A stretch of DNA of 64,000 nucleotides from Prevotella sp. AGR2160 (GTDB taxonomy: Bacteria; Bacteroidota; Bacteroidia; Bacteroidales; Bacteroidaceae): contig NZ_AUJK01000003.1 of assembly GCF_000424185.1 (NCBI RefSeq), positions 1 to 64,000 on the forward strand. Direction: 5' to 3'. The first letter of the stretch is position 1. The number at the start of each line of letters is the position of its first letter. The notes under the pieces are model-generated. The model had not been told where the DNA came from, did no database searches, and saw only the letters and a program-made list of their open reading frames with translations. The position numbers were made by a program, and so were the translations under genes. Below, one piece after another: positions 55,601-62,612 of this stretch.

Positions 55601-55608
55601 CAAAGTTA
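55601..55608 (-). promoter_or_regulatory. -7 element of the GT2 - IspD-like operon
   Basis: TAACTTTG on the minus strand, 17 bp before the start codon at 55583, and only 10 bp beyond the end of the DUF3791 gene. Confidence 0.6.
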
Positions 55609-55617
55609 CGAGATTGA

Positions 55618-55818
55618 CTACGCTTGCATCTCTCGACAGAAATCTTCAAAAATATATTGATCACTCAATAGTTGAAGTCCACTGTCGGGGTTATTTAATA
55701 ATTCGAAGGTCCTTGAACGATAGAACAAGTCCATCGCCTTTTCCGCTGAGATATCCAGCCGGTCCCGAATCATTTCTATTATTCTGGCTGTTTTACGCCA
55801 TAATACTTGATCTCGCAT
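55618..55818 (-). CDS. DUF3791-like small protein (downstream copy)
   Basis: A 66-residue, probably all-helical protein recalled as DUF3791. Seen: TARIIEMIRDRLDISAEKAMDLFYRSRTFELLNNPDSGLQLLSDQYIFEDFCREM, with the family-type order Lx(I/T)S..A..LF..S...LL..P..GL..LS..YI.......E. It begins immediately after the DUF3990 stop codon with no gap. A distant relative lies on the other side of the same gene. Small size and tight coupling suggest it is a partner or neutraliser of DUF3990. Confidence 0.78.
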   Translation of the reverse strand: MRDQVLWRKTARIIEMIRDRLDISAEKAMDLFYRSRTFELLNNPDSGLQLLSDQYIFEDFCREMQA

Positions 55819-56310
55819 TTATATTAACTGTTTGGATTCAATAAAAATAAGATTACGGTCTACAACCTCTTGGTTCAATATACACATCTGATGAGTAGGT
55901 CTTGCAAATCGCAATAATCCCAAGGCTTGCTCTACCGTAATACGGCCAGCATAGAAATCTTCAACCGTATCAATCACTTGGTCATTGGCAACACCGCCTT
56001 CTACAATATCATAGTCCTTCCATGGCTCTTCACCTCTTCTGCTCGCCACAATAAACTCCAACCACTCTTGATTATAATTTGGCAAAGATAGAACCCTAGC
56101 TTGGCCTTGATGTAGAATACGCTCATCAAACTGATAAACATTAAGAGTCGGTGTATGTAGGTTACGAATCACACACACTCGTTTCGCCCATTTCTCTGCC
56201 TGCTCTTTCAAAGAAGTAACATAAAAGCCTGGACCGAAATCTAATGCTCTCCGCCCTACACGAACCAACGGTTCTCTCACTTCCGTATATGAACCATGAT
56301 ATAGTTTCAT
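55819..56310 (-). CDS. DUF3990-like protein, putative ADP-ribosyltransferase fold
   Basis: A 163-residue cytoplasmic protein recalled as DUF3990, a family linked to the ADP-ribosyltransferase superfamily. Seen: the opening LYHGSYTEVREPLV, then ALDFGPGFYVTSLKEQAEKWAKRV, resembling the His/Tyr NAD-binding motifs of that fold; NQEWLEFIVASRR, carrying a conserved Glu; YDIVEGGVANDQV; and a C-terminal QMCILNQEVVDRNLIFIES. It lies between two DUF3791 genes, overlapping the first by 4 bp and touching the second. A toxin or modifying enzyme flanked by two small partners is the best reading; target unknown. Confidence 0.78.
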   Translation of the reverse strand: MKLYHGSYTEVREPLVRVGRRALDFGPGFYVTSLKEQAEKWAKRVCVIRNLHTPTLNVYQFDERILHQGQARVLSLPNYNQEWLEFIVASRRGEEPWKDYDIVEGGVANDQVIDTVEDFYAGRITVEQALGLLRFARPTHQMCILNQEVVDRNLIFIESKQLI

Positions 56311-56537
56311 TGTTCTCTTGCTTTTAAAGCCTCTTCAACACTCCATGCCACACCATCAATACTCTCTGTATGAAGAGTATCATAGCAGTCAAAAAGGAGT
56401 TGCTTGATCAGGTCGTATTTTTTTAACCGCAAATAGATATCCCTTGGACTGGTCTTCAACCGACGGGCAGCCGCCCCAATGGCAAGTACAGCGAAATGAA
56501 TCTCCCGATCTTGCATCATCTGGTTATTTGCATTCAT
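56307..56537 (-). CDS. DUF3791-like small protein (upstream copy)
   Basis: A 76-residue helical protein (REIHFAVLAIGAAARRLKTSPRDIYLRLKKYDLIKQLLFDCYDTLHTESIDGVAWSVEEAL), DUF3791-like. The start at 56537 follows from the promoter at 56556-56587; an in-frame ATG at 56690 lies above it. ATGs at 56519 and 56516 are also possible. It overlaps the DUF3990 gene by 4 bp (ATGA), indicating translational coupling, and shows only distant similarity to the downstream DUF3791 copy, so the two may have different roles. Confidence 0.78.
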   Translation of the reverse strand: MNANNQMMQDREIHFAVLAIGAAARRLKTSPRDIYLRLKKYDLIKQLLFDCYDTLHTESIDGVAWSVEEALKAREQ

Positions 56538-56555
56538 AGACTTATTCTTTTCCGG

Positions 56556-56624
56556 CAAAGTTACGAGAAAAAACGGAAAGGTGCAAACTTTCGGCAAGGA
56601 ATAGGAAAAAAATTCGTAATTTTG
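56556..56624. promoter_or_regulatory. Divergent promoters: DUF3791-DUF3990 operon (-) and DUF6080 gene (+)
   Basis: Minus strand: TTTG (complement of 56584-56587), 20-nt spacer, TAACTTTG (56563-56556). Plus strand: TAATTTTG (56617-56624) without a strong -33. The plus-strand leader to 56727 is about 95 nt. Confidence 0.72.
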
Positions 56625-56726
56625 CAACCCATAAGAAATATGTTCATGATACGAAGACGGTAAGACGTTATATATAATAAGGTGTAACATTCTATATTAA
56701 TTAAGGTAAAACATTTCATTTCTACA

Positions 56727-58091
56727 ATGCGAAATCCATTTCATATATTTGCCATCCGCAAAGACGAGCGGTGGCTCACGATTATAGCGACCCTTATCCT
56801 TATAGCTTTGAATGGTCTGCTGATTTACAATCACAGTCCGAAGTTTCTTGAGGCCAAATGGGGCCGCATCGGCGGCTGGAGTCTGTTCAACAACCAACTG
56901 CATCTCTCCGGCTACGATCCTTACGCGTACATGACCCTGACGAAGTTCAATGTCTACTACAGCATTGACCGCCATCCCGTACTGACGCTGTTGCTCTATC
57001 CCTTTTCCGTGCTCAACCATTGGATCATGACGACATGGAATGTCAATGCCGCCATGTACATCATGGCTGCTCTCGTCATCATCGCCGGACTCTACGCCGC
57101 CATTTTCATGTACCGCACGCTCCATGAGCTGATGAATGTGCAACGAAGCGGCAGCATCTGGCTGACCGCCCTGCTCTTCTCCTTTGCCTCCATCATGACG
57201 ACGACCATGTCGCCCGACCATTTTGTTTTCTCTTTCTCCATCCTCGTCTTCACACTCTATGTCTTCGGAAGATATATCCGAAAAGGGAAACCAATCGCCT
57301 GGTATAAAGGAGCTATCCTCTATTATTTCACGACGGGCATCACACTGACCAACGGCGCCAAGACGCTCCTCGGTGCCCTCTTCGTTGACAAGAAGAAGGC
57401 TTTCTCCTGGAAAAATATACTCTTGGGATTTCTTCTACCGACAGTATTGCTCGTCGGCACCTATGTGATACAAAACGAGACGCTCATCGCACAACGGGAC
57501 AATAATGCAGCCGTGATGAGAGCGAAGATGGCTGCCAAGGATCCCGTGAAATTCCGCCAGGACTCTATCCGCGACGCACAGAATGCCATCGCCATGACAA
57601 AGATCAACGGGCACAGTGTCAGCGACAAGCCGTTTCTGCGCTGGATCAATGCCGACGCGTCACGATGGAACGGCATTGTGGAAGGCCTTTTCGGTGAATC
57701 CATACAGCTCCATCAGGATTATCTCCTGGGTGACGTGTTTCTTGGACGACCCATTGACGTGACTTATTCCTCATGGATCAACTATGTAGTGGAAACCATC
57801 GTCTTTCTGCTTTTCATGGCTGGTATCTGTTGCGGTTACAAAGACCGTATCCTTCAGATGCTCCTTTCCTGGTTTGCCATAGATCTGCTGATTCATGTCG
57901 TCCTCGGCTTTGGCCTCAATGAGGTAGCCATCAACGGCGGCCATTGGATGTTCATCATCCCCGTAGCCCTCGCTTGTCTGCTCCGAAAGCTTCCGACCCG
58001 TTATGTCTCCGGCTTCAGTTTCGCCATCAAGCTCCTGACGGTGTATCTCTGGGGATATAATGGTTATCTTATTGCGTGGTATATGGTATAA
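56727..58091 (+). CDS. DUF6080-type polytopic membrane protein
   Basis: A 454-residue membrane protein with about 9-10 hydrophobic segments and a soluble loop (about 255-330). It begins RNPFHIFAIRKDERWLTIIAT and shares FGESIQLHQDYLLGDVFLGRPIDV and VVLGFGLNEVAINGGHW with the GtrA-fused protein at 49914, but has no GtrA part. The family is recalled as DUF6080; the conserved PDHF and HQD segments could be functional. It lies in the envelope-glycan island, so a GT-C-like transferase or polymerase role is possible, though not shown. Confidence 0.78.
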   Translation: MRNPFHIFAIRKDERWLTIIATLILIALNGLLIYNHSPKFLEAKWGRIGGWSLFNNQLHLSGYDPYAYMTLTKFNVYYSIDRHPVLTLLLYPFSVLNHWIMTTWNVNAAMYIMAALVIIAGLYAAIFMYRTLHELMNVQRSGSIWLTALLFSFASIMTTTMSPDHFVFSFSILVFTLYVFGRYIRKGKPIAWYKGAILYYFTTGITLTNGAKTLLGALFVDKKKAFSWKNILLGFLLPTVLLVGTYVIQNETLIAQRDNNAAVMRAKMAAKDPVKFRQDSIRDAQNAIAMTKINGHSVSDKPFLRWINADASRWNGIVEGLFGESIQLHQDYLLGDVFLGRPIDVTYSSWINYVVETIVFLLFMAGICCGYKDRILQMLLSWFAIDLLIHVVLGFGLNEVAINGGHWMFIIPVALACLLRKLPTRYVSGFSFAIKLLTVYLWGYNGYLIAWYMV

Positions 58092-58150
58092 CGTAGGGAC
58101 ATGATTTATCATGCTCCGAAGGGCGGAACATGATAAATCATGTCCCTACG
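58092..58150. repeat. Inverted pair of family A repeats (27-bp arms)
   Basis: Arms 58092-58118 and 58124-58150 are reverse complements over 27 bp with one mismatch, each containing a family A core; loop AAGGG. It starts directly after the DUF6080 stop codon and lies between convergent genes. Confidence 0.9.
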
Positions 58151-58166
58151 ATAGTGCCACCATTCT

Positions 58167-59198
58167 CTATTTTCCATTCTCCATTATACATTTCTTCAGC
58201 CTTCCTCCCCGACGGAGGATCTCGCCCTGGGCACGGCAGCGGTCAAGCATTCTGCTGTATTCCTCATCGGTGATGGCAGCGATGCGCTCCGGCAATTCCT
58301 TCAGACTGGCCACAGCGATGCCAAGGCCTTCACGCGTGATAAACTCTGCCTCAGCACTCTCCTTCCATACAATGACCGGGATACCCATAGCGAGATAGAG
58401 CGACAACTTATGAGAGGCGATAAGCCGGAGATACTCGCCGAGGTCGCCCTCGCAGGTATCTATCGACGTGCCGTCCCATACCAGTCCCCAGCCGCCGAGG
58501 ACCGTTGCGGTATGATTGCTTTGGAAAATGCCGCAATACTGCGTATTACCGCCAGCCTGAAAGCCCTCATCCACCTTTCCATAAAGATGAAACGTGAGAT
58601 CACCGAAATCATACGCCGACAAAGGGGCGAAGAATGATGACTTCTTGAGATACCCGGCAAAAACAATCTCATTCTTCCGTTTCAGCAAGTCCTCCTTCGG
58701 CCGGAAATCATCATCGGTATAATAGTCAAAAAGCTGCGTGAATGCTGTCGGTGTCTTTACGCCATGATCCTTTATCCAGCGACTCATGGCCTCGGTGTGG
58801 GCAATGAGTTTATTGGCCAGCCGAAAGACACGGAGGTCAGGTTTAAGATCACGGCCGTTGCGTATGGTCTGAATATCATGAATAAGGATGGTCACCTTGT
58901 TTCCCAACAGCCGCTGCAGCCGCAGCACCCAGGGAAAGATTACCTTACTCGACACGGGATACTGCACAATATACTCCGTCCCCAACGGATGGCGGAGGAT
59001 CATGGCGATATTCTTCAACAGTCCCATCACATTGGAAAGGAACGGCACACGATATTGTTTGCAGAGAATCACCTCCACATCATAGCCGCAATCCTTCAGC
59101 GTGCGGTTGACATCATCACGGGCCTTGCCCAAAGCGCTGATCTTCGAATAGGCCTTAAACTGGATCGTCTGGTTGACAACAACTTTTTTTGCTTTCAT
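58167..59198 (-). CDS. Galactofuranosyltransferase-like glycosyltransferase
   Basis: A 343-residue glycosyltransferase resembling the WbbI-type beta-1,6-galactofuranosyltransferases. Seen: NQTIQFKAYSKISALGKARDDVNRTLKDCGY at the N-terminus, VTILIHDIQTIRNG, FAGYLKKSSFF, GGWGLVWDGTSIDTCEGDLGEYLRLIASHKLSLYLAMGIPVIVWKESAEAEFI. A UDP-galactopyranose mutase gene nearby supplies UDP-galactofuranose, which supports the call. Start 59198: the promoter puts the transcription start at or next to this ATG, so the mRNA may be leaderless. The 3' end (IMENGK) lies in a GGAGAATGG-type simple repeat. Confidence 0.82.
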   Translation of the reverse strand: MKAKKVVVNQTIQFKAYSKISALGKARDDVNRTLKDCGYDVEVILCKQYRVPFLSNVMGLLKNIAMILRHPLGTEYIVQYPVSSKVIFPWVLRLQRLLGNKVTILIHDIQTIRNGRDLKPDLRVFRLANKLIAHTEAMSRWIKDHGVKTPTAFTQLFDYYTDDDFRPKEDLLKRKNEIVFAGYLKKSSFFAPLSAYDFGDLTFHLYGKVDEGFQAGGNTQYCGIFQSNHTATVLGGWGLVWDGTSIDTCEGDLGEYLRLIASHKLSLYLAMGIPVIVWKESAEAEFITREGLGIAVASLKELPERIAAITDEEYSRMLDRCRAQGEILRRGGRLKKCIMENGK

Positions 59199-59202
59199 GA
59201 TG

Positions 59203-59251
59203 CAAAAATACAACTATATTTTGTTCCTTCAAAGAAAATATCGTACTTTTG
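59203..59251. promoter_or_regulatory. Interleaved divergent promoters
   Basis: Minus strand: TTTG (complement of 59230-59233), 19-nt spacer, TATTTTTG (59210-59203). Plus strand: TTTG (59220-59223), 20-nt spacer, TACTTTTG (59244-59251). The two promoters overlap each other, so simultaneous use is unlikely. Confidence 0.75.
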
Positions 59252-59270
59252 CAAAGATTTCATACGAACA

Positions 59271-60023
59271 ATGAACATTTGGCAAACCATCAATACGACC
59301 CTTTTCCATATCAACCGGAAAAAGGATCTCAGCTCCTGGGAGCACGCTTACACGGGCCATCAGCCCATCTACGGCGTCTACCATATCTTCTGTGCCGAGG
59401 GATGGGAGCAACTCGTGCCCCTGCAGTTGGACCGGCTGCGCAGAAGCGGCCTCGCCGCGCAGACGAAGACCTTATTGGTCAGCATCATCTATCGTCAGGA
59501 AGAAGACCTCGTGAAGCTCCGTGAGATGCTTGAGGGTATCCGTTATGAAATTGCCGCCAGCACCACCGAAGCCCATCAGTTCGAATATCCCGCTTTGGAT
59601 ATCGTCTATCGAAAGGCACAGGAGGAAGACTGTCTCATCTATTATTTCCATACGAAAGGCGTATCCTACCATGGTCCCCAACAGACCGACCGCCACTGGC
59701 TCTATTTCAAGAAGAAGGTGGAGGCCTGGCGTGAAGTGATGGAATATTACAACATCGACAAATGGCAAGTTGCCGCTAATGTCCTCAGCGACGGCTACGA
59801 CACCTACGGTTGCCTGCGCTATCCACCCCGTCCTGCCACCTACACCATGTATGCTGGAAATTTCTGGTGGGCCCGTGCCTCTTATCTCCGCACCCTACAG
59901 CCCCTCTGCGAAGAAAAGCGAAAAGACCGCATGCTAGCAGAGACTTGGATCTTCACCGGCAAGCATCGCGACTATAGCCCCTTTGATACCCTCGCCTTAC
60001 TCTATCGCACATCTCCCATCTGA
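59271..60023 (+). CDS. Putative glycosyltransferase, RgpF-like, apparently frameshifted at the 3' end
   Basis: A 250-residue cytoplasmic protein. Seen: QLDRLRRSGLAAQTKTLLVSI, DCLIYYFHTKGVSYHGP (resembling the HTKK motif of rhamnan-synthesis F proteins), WREVMEYYNIDKWQVAANVL, TYTMYAGNFWWARASYL. This reading ends LALLYRTSPI, but the +1 frame continues with a protein-like C-terminus to 60165. The undamaged gene was probably about 298 residues and would overlap the flippase start by four bases (ATGA). The RgpF relationship is tentative. Promoter TTTG/TACTTTTG ends at 59251. Confidence 0.65.
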   Translation: MNIWQTINTTLFHINRKKDLSSWEHAYTGHQPIYGVYHIFCAEGWEQLVPLQLDRLRRSGLAAQTKTLLVSIIYRQEEDLVKLREMLEGIRYEIAASTTEAHQFEYPALDIVYRKAQEEDCLIYYFHTKGVSYHGPQQTDRHWLYFKKKVEAWREVMEYYNIDKWQVAANVLSDGYDTYGCLRYPPRPATYTMYAGNFWWARASYLRTLQPLCEEKRKDRMLAETWIFTGKHRDYSPFDTLALLYRTSPI

Positions 60024-60165
60024 ACTATACAAAGAAGGACAAAAGGCAACGCTAAAGGAGCGCTTACTTTTCGTTTGGGATTTCAACTACTCAAAATTAC
60101 ACAAGAAATTATTCCATTACAATTTCATCAAACGTAATAACGCTATTTATCAAAAGATTGGATGA
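59995..60165 (+). pseudogene. Displaced C-terminal segment of the RgpF-like glycosyltransferase
   Basis: In the +1 frame relative to the gene before it, this stretch reads LPSELYKEGQKATLKERLL, FVWDFNYSKLHKKL, then FHYNFIKRNNAIYQKIG and TGA (60163-60165). It looks like a genuine basic C-terminal end and has no start codon of its own. Loss of one base around 59995-60000 (gccttactc) would join it to the upstream frame. Either a real frameshift mutation or a sequencing error. Confidence 0.65.
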
Positions 60166-61628
60166 GCACACTGAAAGAAAAGACTGCATCAGGACTCTTC
60201 TGGGCAGCCATGAATAATGGCAGCATGCAGATACTGAATGCCGTCATCGGCATCTTCTTAGCACGCCTGCTTGACCCCGCCGACTACGGATTGGTAGGCA
60301 TGATCACGATCTTCACCGCTATTGCCGGTTGTTTGCAGGACAGCGGGTTTACAACAGCCCTTATCAACCTCAAAGAGCCTGAGCACAAAGACTACAACTC
60401 CGTCTTCTGGTTCTCTCTGCTCATGGGCTGTAGCCTTTATCTCCTTCTATTTTTTTGTGCGCCATTGATTGCAGAGTTCTACCATCAAGAGAAGCTGACT
60501 TTACTATGTCGTATTGCCTTTCTTTCTCTGCCTCTTTCAGCCTTTGGTATCGTTCCTCAGGCATATCTTTCGAAACGCCTCATCATCAAGCCCGTCACCA
60601 TACAACGGATCGTCGTCCTCACTATCAGTGGTATAACAGGCATAACTTTGGCTCTCAAAGGCATGGGCTATTGGGCACTCATAGTTCAGCAACTTGTCTA
60701 CACCGGTCTGCAAAGCTTTGGCAAATATTTTCTTATGCCCTTCCGACCTACCCTGGACATCGACTTTACTCCCGTGAAACGGATGTTCGACTTCAGCAGC
60801 AAGATTCTGATTACGAATATCATCTCACAAGTCAGCCAAAATATCCTCACCGTCATCTTCGGACGCATCTTCCCCGTCAAGACCGTCGGCAACTTCACCC
60901 AAGGATGGAAATGGAACAATATGGCTTCCGGATTCGTCTCGGGAATGTTGGCGCAGGTAGCTCAGCCAGTGTTTGTCTCAATACAAAATGAAGAAGACCG
61001 GCAACTGCATATTCTGCGTAAAATGACACGCTTCACTGCCTTTCTCGCCTTTCCGGCTATGTTCGGCCTCGCCATCATTGCCCCAGAGTTTATCGTCCTG
61101 CTTATCTCTGATAAATGGATCGACAGCGTCCCTATCTTGCAGATTCTCTGCATTAGCGGAGCATTCATCCCCATCTACCTGCCCATGCAACAGCTCATCG
61201 TCAGTCAAGGCCGGTCCGACATCTTCATGTGGGCGAACATCGCACAAATTGCCATTCAGATAGGTGTCATCCTCATCTTCGCACAGCAAGGCATCATCGC
61301 CATGGTAACAGCTTACTCGGCCTTTATCGCCCTTTGGACTATCGTCTGGCAGTTCTTCACGAAGAAAATCGTCGATTACCGTTTCCTCGACCTTCTCAAG
61401 GATCTTCTGCCATTCTTGTTGTCGGCTCTTGCTGTCTGTGCCATTGCTTATATCGTTGCAAGTCTTCTCCCCGGCATGCTGCTCCGCATGGTTGCGAAGA
61501 TTGTCATTGCCGTAATACTCTATGCTATCGTCATGCAGATAGCCGGTGCGCAGGTTATGAAAGAATGTTTAGGCTATCTACTGCATAAGAAAGGAAAGAA
61601 GTCTACAGAATCAGGTCTTGGGCAATAA
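60162..61628 (+). CDS. wzx: Wzx-type oligosaccharide flippase (polysaccharide transporter family)
   Basis: A 488-residue membrane protein with about 14 hydrophobic segments of the MOP/PST family (WzxC-like). Seen: the opening TLKEKTASGLFWAAMNNGSMQILNAVIGIFLARLLDPADYGLVGM and AEFYHQEKLTLLCRIAFLSLPLSAFGIVPQAYLSKRL, both typical of Wzx/RfbX-type exporters. It flips undecaprenyl-linked repeat units across the inner membrane. The ATG overlaps the end of the displaced glycosyltransferase frame (ATGA). Its 3' end overlaps the convergent glycosyltransferase by 18 bp. Confidence 0.9.
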   Translation: MSTLKEKTASGLFWAAMNNGSMQILNAVIGIFLARLLDPADYGLVGMITIFTAIAGCLQDSGFTTALINLKEPEHKDYNSVFWFSLLMGCSLYLLLFFCAPLIAEFYHQEKLTLLCRIAFLSLPLSAFGIVPQAYLSKRLIIKPVTIQRIVVLTISGITGITLALKGMGYWALIVQQLVYTGLQSFGKYFLMPFRPTLDIDFTPVKRMFDFSSKILITNIISQVSQNILTVIFGRIFPVKTVGNFTQGWKWNNMASGFVSGMLAQVAQPVFVSIQNEEDRQLHILRKMTRFTAFLAFPAMFGLAIIAPEFIVLLISDKWIDSVPILQILCISGAFIPIYLPMQQLIVSQGRSDIFMWANIAQIAIQIGVILIFAQQGIIAMVTAYSAFIALWTIVWQFFTKKIVDYRFLDLLKDLLPFLLSALAVCAIAYIVASLLPGMLLRMVAKIVIAVILYAIVMQIAGAQVMKECLGYLLHKKGKKSTESGLGQ

Positions 61629-62612
61629 ATTACGCAAATACCAACAAGAAGTTATGGGGAAAATCAATGCATAAATGATATTAAAAGGATCACGTCCTTT
61701 CGTATGGAAAATCTGCTCCCTGTGCTTCAGACAGAATTTCTGTAATCTAAAGAAACCGATGAGTCCAGGCTCTTGTAGTAGCCTGTTTAACTCTAATCCG
61801 TCCTGTGCAATCTGCGTATGTGCATTCAAATCACAGATAAGCCTTTCCTTGGTAACATAGGTTGGCCTTCCGCATTTTCTTAACTGACGGTAATGGCATG
61901 TACACCAAAGAAAGATTCTTAAGGCATTAGACTTCTTAGGAATCTCATTCTGAGGTATATAGGTTGCCTCCTCCTGAAAGTACCTATGCCATACTAACGG
62001 ATGAAGTTGGCGGTCATCCTCGACAGAAGGAGTTACCCACACGATGTCATCGGTAACAGCGGCTGTAAAAGACAAAGCATAGTCATACATTCGTTCTTTA
62101 AAGATGGGATTACTGAAGGGAAGACTCTCAAACCAATCCCGACGCATCAAAATAGTATGCCCAGGTATTTCAGCATCGCATGTGATACGCAGTAAATTAT
62201 AGTTAGGCGTACGTGTATCCGATTGAGGCCTCCGGTCGTCGCCATTAAATCTGATACTTAGGCCTGAACACATGGCCTTATCGCCAATGGCATTGATCTG
62301 CCGTTCTATCTTGTCAAGACTCCAAACATCATCTTGATCACTAATGGCAATGTAATCGCCGGTTGCCCGATGCATAGCTGAATAAAAATTTTGGTTTATA
62401 CCGTGTTCTCCCTCATTATGGAAAAGCTTGACCATGGCGTTTCTTGCTGCATATTCCTTGAGAATAGCAACAGTCGAATCCGTCGATCCGTCATCCTGTA
62501 TGATCATCTCATAGATAGGATAGGTCTGTCGGAGAATGGAGTCGAGTTGCTCGCGAATATATTTTTCGCCATTATAAGTACACATGACGATAGAGACTAA
62601 CTTTTTATTCAT
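61611..62612 (-). CDS. Family 2 glycosyltransferase (paralog of the one at 54624)
   Basis: A 333-residue GT-A glycosyltransferase. Seen: VSIVMCTYNGEKYIREQLDSIL, MIIQDDGSTDSTVAIL, DYIAISDQDDVWSLDKI and a later PGHTILMRRDWF segment; nearly the same framework as the protein at 54624-55583. Coding sequence is AT-richer than its neighbours. Start 62612 (MNKKLVSIV) is preferred over 62627; it overlaps the end of glf by 8 bp. The convergent flippase overlaps its 3' end. Confidence 0.87.
   Translation of the reverse strand: MNKKLVSIVMCTYNGEKYIREQLDSILRQTYPIYEMIIQDDGSTDSTVAILKEYAARNAMVKLFHNEGEHGINQNFYSAMHRATGDYIAISDQDDVWSLDKIERQINAIGDKAMCSGLSIRFNGDDRRPQSDTRTPNYNLLRITCDAEIPGHTILMRRDWFESLPFSNPIFKERMYDYALSFTAAVTDDIVWVTPSVEDDRQLHPLVWHRYFQEEATYIPQNEIPKKSNALRIFLWCTCHYRQLRKCGRPTYVTKERLICDLNAHTQIAQDGLELNRLLQEPGLIGFFRLQKFCLKHREQIFHTKGRDPFNIIYALIFPITSCWYLRNLLPKT

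Noticed and set aside
56538..56690. N-terminal extension of the upstream DUF3791 protein
   Set aside because: The promoter at 56556-56587 lies inside the extension, so it cannot be translated from that transcript; the added residues do not look like the family.
14751..58150. Palindromic repeats as CRISPR or insertion-sequence ends
   Set aside because: Copies are single or paired in separate spacers, not arrayed; no transposase gene or target-site duplication is visible in the window.
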